A DNA stretch of 64,000 bases, taken from NCBI RefSeq assembly GCF_026672545.1, contig NZ_JAPPRJ010000002.1, positions 881,001 to 945,000 of the forward strand, given 5' to 3'. How positions within the stretch are numbered: position 1 is the first letter of the stretch; the number at the start of each line of letters is the position of its first letter. Below are positions 54,042-62,286 of this stretch, one piece after another. The stretch comes from Rhizobium sp. SL86. Lineage in GTDB: Bacteria; Pseudomonadota; Alphaproteobacteria; Rhizobiales; Rhizobiaceae. Position numbers and translations under genes: made by a program. Below the pieces are notes generated by a model that searched no databases, was not told the origin of the DNA, and was given only the letters and a program-made list of their open reading frames with translations.

Positions 54042-56123
54042 TCATCCCGCTTTTGCCTGCGGCGCGTCGTCGAGCGGTTGGCCGATATCGGCGCTCGGTT
54101 TGCCAAACAGATACCCCTGCAGGGAGTTGATCCCCAACTCCTCCAATTGTGCGGCCTGTCGTTCCGTCTCGACACCTTCCGCAATGATCTCGATGCCGAG
54201 ATCCCGTGCAATCACCGTGGTGCCGCTGATGATTGCCCGCCCATGGGTGTCGAGCGCCTGAACAAAGGACTTGTCGATCTTCAACGCGCTGATCGGCATC
54301 TCGTGCAGTCGAGAGAGCGACGAATAACCCGTGCCGAAATCATCCACATGGATCTCGATGCCAAGCCCTTTCAATGCCGTGAGAACGGTCAGGATCACCG
54401 TTCTGTTGCGCGGGTCGAAGACGGATTCCGTCACTTCCAGCACCAGAGAACGCGGTGGCACCCTTTGGGCCGAGAGGGCGGACCGGACCTGCTCGACGAA
54501 ACCCGGCGCGACCAGCTGGCGGACGGAAACGTTGACGGCAACCTTCACCCCATGGCGCAACAGGTCCTCGGACGCGAGCCGGGCCAGCGCCTCGTTGAGG
54601 ACGAAGGCGCCAAGCTTGACGATGTCGCCCGTTTCTTCCGCAACAGCGATGAATTCGTCCGGGCTGACACGGCCGAGCTTGGGGCTGACCCAGCGACAGA
54701 GAGCCTCATAACATTCCACCCGGTGGGAACCCGCCTTGACGATCGGCTGGAATGCGACGGTAAACTCGCGGCGTTCGAGGGCGCTCTTGAACGACTGGGC
54801 GATGGTGAGATTGCGCTCCTGCTCGGTCAGCAGCGCGCAATTGTAGCTTTCGGTCACGCCGCGGCCCTTGCGTTTGGCGGCCCCGGCGGCCAGATCCGCA
54901 CAATGGATCGCTTCGCTGATATCGTCGTCAGTTCGGATCGCAAAGGCGATACCCGCGCTGAAACTGATGCTCAGGTCGTGGCCGGCAATTTCCATCGGCT
55001 GCTCGACGAGGCTGCGGATGTGTTCTGCGAGCGCGATCGTTTTGTCGTGCAAGCTATCCTGGGGTCCGCTCAGCACGATGACGAATTCATCGCCGCCCCA
55101 GCGGCAAAGGGCTGCGTCGGGCGCGACACCGTCAGAGAGCCTACCGGCGGTCTCGGCCAGAACGCGGTCGCCGAACGTATGCCCAAGCCCGTCATTGATC
55201 TGCTTGAAGCGGTCGAGATCGATGAAGATCGCCGCGAAGGCGTCGTCATGGCCCAGCTGATCCTTGCGCTGTTCGCACCAGCGCAGCAGGCCGGTGCGGT
55301 TCAAGACATCGGTCAGCGCATCGTGTTCGGCCAGCGTCTTCAGCTCCGTCGTGCGCTGGCTGACCCGCGCTTCCAGAGTGGCATTGAGCTCCGCAAGCGC
55401 CTGCTGTTCCGCCTGGAGGTTGAGGACCAGATCCTGATTGGCAAAACGCAGCATCAGCGACTTTGCGAGAACCTGGTGATTGTTGCGATGGACGACCAGC
55501 ATGGCAAGGGTGAAGACGACGCCGAGCAGCGCAATCACCGGATCGGGCCGCGTCGTCAGCATCAGGGCCACCGACCCCTGCAACAGCATGCCACTGATAT
55601 AGAGGCGGCCCACCAGGATTTCCGCCGCAAGCGTGCCCGTGGCACCGGCGGCCAGCGCCGAAATGATGATCAGACCAGTGTGGCGAATTGTATCCGTTCC
55701 ATGGATCACCGCCCAGAAGGTGAAGCTTGCCCAGACCAGGCAGACAATCAGCTGGCCGGCCCCATTGTAAATCCGCAATCGCCGGATGACATGCAGCGGC
55801 AGGACCGCGCTTGCGCGGAAGATCGGCCGGCTGCGTGCGACCTGGGCAAGCCGTGCAGCACACAGAACAAGCTGTGCCGACAGCCACAGGATCAGGAGGG
55901 CTTGGACCTCCACAATCGGCCAGGCGAGATAGGCCGCTCCGAGCGAGGCAAACAGGTGGACGAAAACACTGGCGGTGGTGTTCTTGTAGGCGATGCGCAG
56001 AAGCGCGGTCTGCAGCCGCGCATCATACACCTGTCGCGGCGGAAGCGCCTGCGGCTGCGGCTGCGCGGATGAAGCATCCGGGGGGCGGCCCCTCTCGTCC
56101 GTAGACGAAATACTTGCATCCAT
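54042..56123 (-). CDS. Membrane-bound GGDEF-EAL protein (c-di-GMP turnover)
   Basis: About 693 residues. An N-terminal membrane domain (about 45-212) with several hydrophobic helices is followed by a short coiled region, a GGDEF domain with intact GGDEF at 343-347 and an EAL domain with EAL at 473-475 and EGVETE near 665. DFGTGYSS and DKSFV are EAL hallmarks. The conserved metal/catalytic text is present in both, so it may both make and break c-di-GMP. It is convergent with the polyol operon and unrelated to it. The ATG at 56123 has AGGGA upstream. Confidence 0.9.
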   Translation of the reverse strand: MDASISSTDERGRPPDASSAQPQPQALPPRQVYDARLQTALLRIAYKNTTASVFVHLFASLGAAYLAWPIVEVQALLILWLSAQLVLCAARLAQVARSRPIFRASAVLPLHVIRRLRIYNGAGQLIVCLVWASFTFWAVIHGTDTIRHTGLIIISALAAGATGTLAAEILVGRLYISGMLLQGSVALMLTTRPDPVIALLGVVFTLAMLVVHRNNHQVLAKSLMLRFANQDLVLNLQAEQQALAELNATLEARVSQRTTELKTLAEHDALTDVLNRTGLLRWCEQRKDQLGHDDAFAAIFIDLDRFKQINDGLGHTFGDRVLAETAGRLSDGVAPDAALCRWGGDEFVIVLSGPQDSLHDKTIALAEHIRSLVEQPMEIAGHDLSISFSAGIAFAIRTDDDISEAIHCADLAAGAAKRKGRGVTESYNCALLTEQERNLTIAQSFKSALERREFTVAFQPIVKAGSHRVECYEALCRWVSPKLGRVSPDEFIAVAEETGDIVKLGAFVLNEALARLASEDLLRHGVKVAVNVSVRQLVAPGFVEQVRSALSAQRVPPRSLVLEVTESVFDPRNRTVILTVLTALKGLGIEIHVDDFGTGYSSLSRLHEMPISALKIDKSFVQALDTHGRAIISGTTVIARDLGIEIIAEGVETERQAAQLEELGINSLQGYLFGKPSADIGQPLDDAPQAKAG

Positions 56124-56424
56124 ACTCAACGTCCCTTCACTCCACCGGTTTCGAACCGTCGACACCCTGCGAGACCTATCCATGATGCCGAATATTAGGC
56201 GCCACTGGTTACGTATGTTCTAATGCACCGACGCATATTGACGTCAAAGAGGGATTGTTCAGCCGGTTTTACTTGAACTCAACTTTACGTAGGGGAAACA
56301 CACCACCTCCTGTGCTCAAAGACTGAGCGAGCACAGAGATTGTGCAATTTGCATCACACCCCCTCGACAAGTGAGCAGTGATGCGTTACCAGATTGCTTA
56401 ATCGATTAATCAACAAGGCCGCCC
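56124..56424. promoter_or_regulatory. Divergent promoter region with LacI-type operator
   Basis: The 301-base gap holds no gene. A near-perfect 20-bp palindrome TTGcTTAATCGATTAAtCAA lies at 56394-56413, centred on CG, with a single mismatched pair and 11 bases from the LacI start codon. An 8-bp inverted repeat CTGTGCTC-11-GAGCACAG lies at 56310-56336, and TTGACGTCAA at 56238-56247. The first is the likely LacI operator controlling the purine operon; the others may serve the divergent GGDEF-EAL gene or be chance. Confidence 0.6.
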
Positions 56425-57504
56425 ATGTCCGTCAGCCGCCCCGGCTCCAGCCTCAACGAGATCGCCACGCTGCTCGGCGTGTCATCGGCGACGGTGTCGA
56501 ATGCGCTGGCCGGAAAAGGCCGGGTTTCGGCGGAACTGGCGGACAAGATCCGCGCGACGGCCGCTTCGCTCGGCTATACGCCAAGCATGACGGGCCGCGC
56601 GCTGCGCACCGGGCGCACCCAGGTTCTGGGTCTCGTTCTGCCGAACATCGCCAATCCGCTTTTCCCGCAGATTGCCCAGGCGATCGAACAGGCAGCCTCA
56701 AAGGCCGGTTACGGCGTGCTGATCGCCGACTCGCATGGCGACATCGCCGCGCAGACCGCCGCCATCAACCGGCTGATCGAACGTTCGGTGGATGGCATCG
56801 TGGTCGTCCCGCGGCGCGGCACCCGCGTCGCCGACATCGGCAGACCGGTCGCCGTGATCGACAGCCCGTCTACACCCGGAAACACGGTTTCCGCAGACCA
56901 TTGGCAAGGTGGCCAAGCGGTCGTCGATCATCTGGCAGAACTTGGCCACCGCTCATTTCTCTTGATCGGCAACAACCCGGATTCGAACGTCCAGAACGAC
57001 CGCATCGGCGGCATGAAATCCCGCCTGCCGGCCAATGGCCGCGCGGAGGTGCTGTGGATCGAAAACCATGAGAAGAACAAGGGCAAAGGCGCCCCATTGG
57101 GGCTGAAGGACAAGGTGGCCGAGGGTTTTACCGCCTTCTGTGCCGTCTCCGACCTTCACGCGCTGCGCGCACTGACCGAGTTGCAGGGTGCCGGCATCGC
57201 CGTACCCGAACAGGTGAGCGTCACCGGTTTCGACGACCTCGTGTTTTCCTCGGTCATCACGCCGAGCCTCACCACCGTACGCATGGACATGGGCACGATT
57301 GCCGAGATCGCGATCGCGGCGCTTTCCCGTGCAATCGAGACCGAGACCAAAGCTTTACCCGAACAACTGCGGACGACATCAGGCACGCTTGTCACCGCGG
57401 AGCAAAAAAGCGTGCCGATGGCGCTTGTCGTCCGTCAGACCTCCGGACGCAGAGCGTTGACCCCGCAAAAGATGGATCTGCTTCCAGAAGGAGAACACCG
57501 ATGA
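56425..57504 (+). CDS. LacI-family transcriptional regulator
   Basis: 359 residues. The helix-turn-helix reads SLNEIATLLGVSSATVSNAL, and the hinge ADKIRATAASLGYTPS. The ligand domain follows (VLGLVLPNIANPLFPQIAQA, TGFDDLVFSSVITPSLTTVR). It starts the rightward purine operon: its ATGA end overlaps the binding-protein gene start. The effector could be a nucleoside or base, as in PurR/CytR relatives, which is inference from the downstream enzymes. Confidence 0.91.
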   Translation: MSVSRPGSSLNEIATLLGVSSATVSNALAGKGRVSAELADKIRATAASLGYTPSMTGRALRTGRTQVLGLVLPNIANPLFPQIAQAIEQAASKAGYGVLIADSHGDIAAQTAAINRLIERSVDGIVVVPRRGTRVADIGRPVAVIDSPSTPGNTVSADHWQGGQAVVDHLAELGHRSFLLIGNNPDSNVQNDRIGGMKSRLPANGRAEVLWIENHEKNKGKGAPLGLKDKVAEGFTAFCAVSDLHALRALTELQGAGIAVPEQVSVTGFDDLVFSSVITPSLTTVRMDMGTIAEIAIAALSRAIETETKALPEQLRTTSGTLVTAEQKSVPMALVVRQTSGRRALTPQKMDLLPEGEHR

Positions 57505-58523
57505 AAAAGACACTGCTGACCACCGCCTCCGTCCTCATGCTGGCGAGTGGCGTTGCGCAGGCTGAGGACAAGACGCTGACGATCTCCGTCTATGCCTTTG
57601 CCCAGGACGAGTTCAAGACGATCGTCTACGAACCCTTCGAAAAGAAGTGCGGCTGCAAGCTGGTGGTCGAGACCGGCAACAGCGTCGAGCGGCTCGCCAA
57701 GATGGAAGAGCACAAGGCAAGCCCCGTCGTCGACATGGCCGTCGTCTCCATGGCAGACGCGCTGGCCGCCTCCCGCAAGGGTCTGATCGACAAGGTCGAT
57801 ACCGCCAAGCTCTCCAGCTTCAACAAGCTCTATGACATCGCCAAGGATCCGAACGGCGACGGCATGAGCGTCGGTTACACCTTCTACGCCACCTCGATCG
57901 TCTACCGCACCGACAAGATGAAGATCGATTCCTGGGGCGATCTCTTGAAGGACGACATCGTTTCACATGTCGCCTTCCCGAACGTAACCACCAACCAGGG
58001 CCCGCCGGCGCTCTACATGCTGGGCCAGGCGCTTGGCACCGACGCACCGGACCTGAAGACGCCGATCGAGGCGCTGGGCGCCAAGAAAGACAAAGTCGTC
58101 ACCTTCTACGTGAAGTCCTCACAGCTCGTGCAGCTGATGCAGCAGGAAGAGATCTGGGCGGCACCCGTCGGCCGTTTCTCCTGGGCACCGTTCACGAAGC
58201 TCGGCCTGCCGCTCGCCTGGGCCACTCCGAAGGAAGGCCAGACCGGCGGCATGAACGTCATGGTCGTCACCAAGAATTCGAAGAACCGCGATCTGGCGCT
58301 TGAATTCATGGATTTCTGGCTCTCGACCGAGGTGCAGACGAAGCTTGCCGAAAAGCTGATCGACAGCCCGGCCAACGCCGAGGTGAAGGTTTCCGACGAA
58401 GTGGCGAACAACATCACCTTTGGGGCAGACACCGCCAAGAGCCTGAAGCTGATCCCGTCTGACGTGGCCCTCGACTACCGCGACAAGTGGCTGTCCGAAT
58501 GGAACAGCAAGGTCGGTCAATAA
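57501..58523 (+). CDS. ABC transporter binding protein, polyamine/iron (family 1, PotD/AfuA-like) type
   Basis: 340 residues. Signal peptide MKKTLLTTASVLMLASGVAQ then AEDKTLTISVYAFAQ. VYAFAQDEFKTIVYEPFEKK and CGCKLVVETGNSVERLAKM resemble PotD/AfuA-like binders used for polyamines, iron or thiamine. The enzymes downstream act on nucleosides and adenine, so the ligand may be a purine nucleoside. It overlaps the LacI gene by four bases and is followed by a hairpin-rich gap. Confidence 0.85.
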   Translation: MKKTLLTTASVLMLASGVAQAEDKTLTISVYAFAQDEFKTIVYEPFEKKCGCKLVVETGNSVERLAKMEEHKASPVVDMAVVSMADALAASRKGLIDKVDTAKLSSFNKLYDIAKDPNGDGMSVGYTFYATSIVYRTDKMKIDSWGDLLKDDIVSHVAFPNVTTNQGPPALYMLGQALGTDAPDLKTPIEALGAKKDKVVTFYVKSSQLVQLMQQEEIWAAPVGRFSWAPFTKLGLPLAWATPKEGQTGGMNVMVVTKNSKNRDLALEFMDFWLSTEVQTKLAEKLIDSPANAEVKVSDEVANNITFGADTAKSLKLIPSDVALDYRDKWLSEWNSKVGQ

Positions 58524-58561
58524 GCGGGACGACGTCCCTTTCCGAATGCCTCCCAAGGCTG

Positions 58562-58661
58562 GGGACGCGGTGACGGGCGCAAATGCCTTCACCGTGTCCC
58601 GCAAAGGCTGCGCCTCTGCACTGCTTCACACGCATGCCATCCGCAAGCACTGCGGATGGCA
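58562..58661. other. Two stem-loops between binding-protein and permease genes
   Basis: First stem: GGGACGCGGTGA (58562-58573) with TCACCGTGTCCC (58589-58600), 11 pairs plus one G-T. Second: TGCCATCCGC (58635-58644) with GCGGATGGCA (58652-58661), 10 perfect pairs and a 7-base loop. Both lie in the 209-base gap after the binding-protein gene. No U-run follows, so they probably regulate mRNA ends within the operon. Confidence 0.55.
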
Positions 58662-58732
58662 AACCATCAAACCCGATCCGCGCAGCCCGTGACGGTGCGA
58701 AAGCCCTCCCCTGCGCCCATTGAGGCACCACC

Positions 58733-59563
58733 ATGTTCCAGAACCGCGCGGAAGGACTGGCGCTGGCATTGCCGGCGGCGCTGTTTGCGGCCCTCGTCTT
58801 CCTCGTTCCCGTCGTGCTCCTGCTGTCGGAAGGCTTTCGTAATGCCGACCAGTGGACGCTCTCGGCCTATGTCGACTTCTTCTCGCAGCCGCTGAACCGC
58901 ACCGTCTTCCTGCGCACGCTGAAGCTATCGGCACTTGTGACCCTCGTTGCGGCCGTGATCGGTTATGCCGCGGCCTATGCGATCGTCTCGCTGCCGCCGG
59001 GCGCAAAGGGCCGCATGGTCGGGTTGGTCGTACTGCCGCTGATGATCTCGCCGGTTGCCCGCACCTATGCCTGGATCGTCATTCTCGGCCGCACCGGCAT
59101 TATCAACCAGGCGCTGCAGGCAATCGGACTGACGGACGAGCCGATCCGCATCCTGTTTTCCGAAACGGCGATCTTCATCGGCCTGCTTCAACTCTTCCTG
59201 CCGCTGATGATCATCTCGCTCATCTCCGCCCTGGAAAACCTGCCGCGTGATGTGGTGCCCGCCGCACGCGTGCTCGGCGCCGGCTGGCTCAGCGTCTTCT
59301 GGAAGATCATCCTGCCGCTGACCAAGGAGGGCCTCGTGATTGGCGGCACGCTCGTCTTCACCGGGTCTATGACCGCCTATATCACGCCCGCCATTCTCGG
59401 CGGCTCGAAGGTGCTGATGCTCGAAACCCTGCTTTACCAGCAGGTGACCGTGTCCAACAATTTCGTCGCCGCCAGCGTCATCGCCTTCATCCTGATCGTC
59501 ATGAGCTTTGCCGCCAACATTCTGCTGAAACGCATTGCCAGTGCCAGAAGGAGCGGCAAATGA
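58733..59563 (+). CDS. ABC transporter permease (PotB-like)
   Basis: 276 residues, six membrane segments. LALALPAALFAALVFLVPVV is the first. The EAA-type loop is VPAARVLGAGWLSVFWKIIL. It belongs to the polyamine/iron permease group, with the second permease overlapping its stop as ATGA. It should form the channel of the putative purine importer. Confidence 0.9.
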   Translation: MFQNRAEGLALALPAALFAALVFLVPVVLLLSEGFRNADQWTLSAYVDFFSQPLNRTVFLRTLKLSALVTLVAAVIGYAAAYAIVSLPPGAKGRMVGLVVLPLMISPVARTYAWIVILGRTGIINQALQAIGLTDEPIRILFSETAIFIGLLQLFLPLMIISLISALENLPRDVVPAARVLGAGWLSVFWKIILPLTKEGLVIGGTLVFTGSMTAYITPAILGGSKVLMLETLLYQQVTVSNNFVAASVIAFILIVMSFAANILLKRIASARRSGK

Positions 59564-60339
59564 TCCGTCGCCTGTTCACGCCTCTCACGCTGTTCCTGAT
59601 GATGCTTTTCCTCATCGGGCCGTTCCTCATCATCGTCGCGGCCTCTTTCTCCGCCGGCGAGACGCTGGCCTTTCCGCCGCAGGGATTTTCCTTCCGCTGG
59701 ATTATCAAGGTCTTCACCATCGAGAGCTTTCGCCAGAGTTTTGGCGTCTCGATGTTCCTCGCGATCGGCGGCACGCTCGCGGCCCTCATCCTCGGCATTC
59801 CTGCCTCATACGCGATGTCGCGTTATCGGCTCCCATTTGCCGAAACCGTGCGTTTCCTCGTCTCCATGCCGATCATCGTTCCGGGCATCATCGTCGGTCT
59901 GGCGCTTCTGCGTTATTTCGTGATCCCGGTCGGCATGTCGGTGACGCTGGCGCTCTTTGTTGCGCATACGGCGCTGATCCTGCCCTATGCGGTGCGGGTC
60001 GTTTCGGCGAGCCTCGCCAATCTGCGCGCCGACATCGAGGAGGCGGCCGTGATCCTCGGTTCGTCGCGTCTTGGCGCCTTCTTCCGCGTCGTGCTGCCGA
60101 ATATCCGCGGCGGCATTCTCTCGGCCTTCATTCTCGGTTTCGTCACCAGCTTCAACCAGGTGCCGGTCTCGCTGTTCCTGTCGGGTCCGGGTGTCCGCAC
60201 GCTGCCGATCGACATGCTGGGTTACATGGAAAACGTGTTCGACCCGTCGATTGCGGCGCTTTCCTCGCTTCTCGCCTTCCTGTCCATCGGCATCGTTTTT
60301 GCCGCAGAACGTTTCCTGGGGTTCTCCCGCTATGTCTGA
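59560..60339 (+). CDS. ABC transporter permease (PotC-like)
   Basis: 259 residues, six membrane segments. LTLFLMMLFLIGPFLIIVAA starts it, and the EAA loop reads EEAAVILGSSRLGAFFRVVL. Overlaps both neighbours (ATGA with PotB-like, eight bases with the ATPase). Partner of the PotB-like permease. Confidence 0.91.
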   Translation: MIRRLFTPLTLFLMMLFLIGPFLIIVAASFSAGETLAFPPQGFSFRWIIKVFTIESFRQSFGVSMFLAIGGTLAALILGIPASYAMSRYRLPFAETVRFLVSMPIIVPGIIVGLALLRYFVIPVGMSVTLALFVAHTALILPYAVRVVSASLANLRADIEEAAVILGSSRLGAFFRVVLPNIRGGILSAFILGFVTSFNQVPVSLFLSGPGVRTLPIDMLGYMENVFDPSIAALSSLLAFLSIGIVFAAERFLGFSRYV

Positions 60340-61357
60340 TCAAACCTATCTCTCGCTCGAAAACCTGTCGCTCGCCTATGGCAAGACGACTGCCGTCAAG
60401 GATCTCAACCTGACGATCAGGAAGGGCGAACTGCTTGCTCTCCTCGGTCCGTCCGGCTGCGGCAAGACCACCACCATGCGCGCCATTGCCGGGCTGATGA
60501 ACCCCGTCGGCGGCAAGATCGTTCTCGACGGGCGCGACATCACCCATGTGCCAGCCAACAAGCGCGAGATCGGCCTCGTCTTCCAGTCCTATGCGCTTTT
60601 CCCGCACCTGACGGTGTTCGAAAACGTCGCCTTCGGGCTTCGCATGAAGGGCGTGCAGGGCAACGAGCTGCGGCAGAAGGTCGAGGCGGGCCTCAAATCC
60701 GTCGGGCTCCTTTCCTTTGCTGAGCGCAAAGCGACCGATCTCTCCGGCGGCCAGCAGCAGCGTGTTTCGCTCGCCCGTTCGATGGTGGTGCAGCCGAAGC
60801 TGCTGATGCTCGACGAACCGCTGTCGAACCTCGACGCCCGCCTGAGGCTCGACATGCGCAGCGAGTTGCAGCGCCTGCAGAAGGAAACCGGCATGACGAT
60901 GATCTTCGTCACGCACGACCAGGTCGAGGCTCTCGCGCTTGCCGACAAGATCGTCGTGATGCGCAATGGGGCCATCGAGCAGATCGGCACGCCGGAGGAC
61001 ATCTACAACCGACCGGCCACCGATTTCGTCGCGGATTTCGTCGGTTTCGAGAACATCTTCAAGCTGCGGGACGGGAAACTGATCGCGGATGGAAAAGAGT
61101 TTGCCCTCGGCGCCGAATGCCCGAATGCTCCGGGCCTTGCCTGGCGGCCGGGCATGGTGACGCTGGGCGAAGGACCATTCTCCGGAACGGTGCTGGGCGT
61201 CTCCTTTGCCGGCAATATCCGCGGTTATGTTCTGGACACACCGCTCGGCCCCATTCGTGCCGAAGTCGATGCAGCGCGCCCCGCCTATACGCTCGGCGAA
61301 CAGGTCGCCTTCGATCTGCCGGTCGCCTCCGCTGCGCCTCTCCATCGGGTCGGGTGA
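60332..61357 (+). CDS. ABC transporter ATPase (PotA-like)
   Basis: About 341 residues. Walker A GPSGCGKTTTMRAIAG, signature LSGGQQQRVSLARSM, Walker [13 protein letters not shown], switch histidine in [15 protein letters not shown]-terminal TOBE-like domain follows (FVGFENIFKLRDGK, GTVLGVSFAGNIRGYV). It drives the same importer. The ATG at 60332 overlaps the permease by eight bases; the longer open frame upstream lies over the permease gene and is not coding. Confidence 0.92.
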   Translation: MSDQTYLSLENLSLAYGKTTAVKDLNLTIRKGELLALLGPSGCGKTTTMRAIAGLMNPVGGKIVLDGRDITHVPANKREIGLVFQSYALFPHLTVFENVAFGLRMKGVQGNELRQKVEAGLKSVGLLSFAERKATDLSGGQQQRVSLARSMVVQPKLLMLDEPLSNLDARLRLDMRSELQRLQKETGMTMIFVTHDQVEALALADKIVVMRNGAIEQIGTPEDIYNRPATDFVADFVGFENIFKLRDGKLIADGKEFALGAECPNAPGLAWRPGMVTLGEGPFSGTVLGVSFAGNIRGYVLDTPLGPIRAEVDAARPAYTLGEQVAFDLPVASAAPLHRVG

Positions 61358-61362
61358 CGCGC

Positions 61363-62286
61363 ATGGGACTCTGGATCGACACCGACATGGGCTTCGATGA
61401 CATCGCGGCCATTCTGGTGGTCCGTCATGCCGGCCTCGAGATCGACGGCATTTCCCTGGTCTTCGGCAACACCCCGCTTCCGCAGGTCTGCCGCAATGCC
61501 GGCGGCGCGGCACAGACCTTCGGCTGGCGCTACAAAACCTATGTCGGGCGCGAGCGGCCGGTGATGGGCAGACTGGAAACGGCCGAGGCAATCCTTGGTG
61601 AGACGGGCATTCCGACTCTTGGCTCCACACTGCCTCACGCCGAATTCGTGTCGGATGGCCCGGCCTTTGCAGCGCTCTGCGACTGGCTGGAAACGACCGA
61701 AACACCACGCCGCATCCTGGCGCTCGGCCCGCTCACCAACCTGGCGGCGCTCATGCTGGCACGACCCGATCTCGCCGCCCGCATTGATGACCTGACCTGG
61801 ATGGGCGGCGGCCTCACCCGCGGTAACCACACCGCCTCCGCCGAGTTCAACGCGCTGGCCGATCCGGAAGCGGTCGCCATCTGCCTTGCCCATGGGCTGC
61901 CGCTGCGCATGGTGGATCTCGACCTCTGCCGGAAAGTTCTGGCAGCGCCAGCCGACGTCGTGCCGATCCGCAGTGCCCGTGGGCGCAATGCGGGCCTGAT
62001 CGCCGACATGCTGGGCGGTTTCATCGATATCGCCATATCGCGTGGCCGCTCCTCGATGGCGCTCTATGATCCCGCGGCTGCCGTCGCCTTTGCTTATCCC
62101 GACCTCGTCCGTTTCCAGAAGGCGCGGATCGACATCGAATGCGGCGGCACGCTCACCCGCGGACGCACTGTAGTGGAAACGCGCGAGACACACGGCAGCT
62201 TCAACGCCGAATTTGCAGCCGACTGCGATGCGACCGCCGTGCGCGCGACCATCCTTGAGGCTCTCCGCGAAGAGGCATCCCGATGA
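61363..62286 (+). CDS. Inosine-uridine preferring nucleoside hydrolase family protein
   Basis: About 307 residues. The N-terminal calcium-binding motif DTDMGFDDIAAI is the family signature, and LALGPLTNLAALMLARPDL and DDLTWMGGGLTRGNHTASAE follow as expected. It splits ribonucleosides into base and ribose. It begins five bases after the ABC ATPase and overlaps the adenine deaminase start as ATGA, so it is cotranscribed with both. The base liberated would be the substrate of the deaminase if adenosine is the nucleoside. Confidence 0.89.
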   Translation: MGLWIDTDMGFDDIAAILVVRHAGLEIDGISLVFGNTPLPQVCRNAGGAAQTFGWRYKTYVGRERPVMGRLETAEAILGETGIPTLGSTLPHAEFVSDGPAFAALCDWLETTETPRRILALGPLTNLAALMLARPDLAARIDDLTWMGGGLTRGNHTASAEFNALADPEAVAICLAHGLPLRMVDLDLCRKVLAAPADVVPIRSARGRNAGLIADMLGGFIDIAISRGRSSMALYDPAAAVAFAYPDLVRFQKARIDIECGGTLTRGRTVVETRETHGSFNAEFAADCDATAVRATILEALREEASR

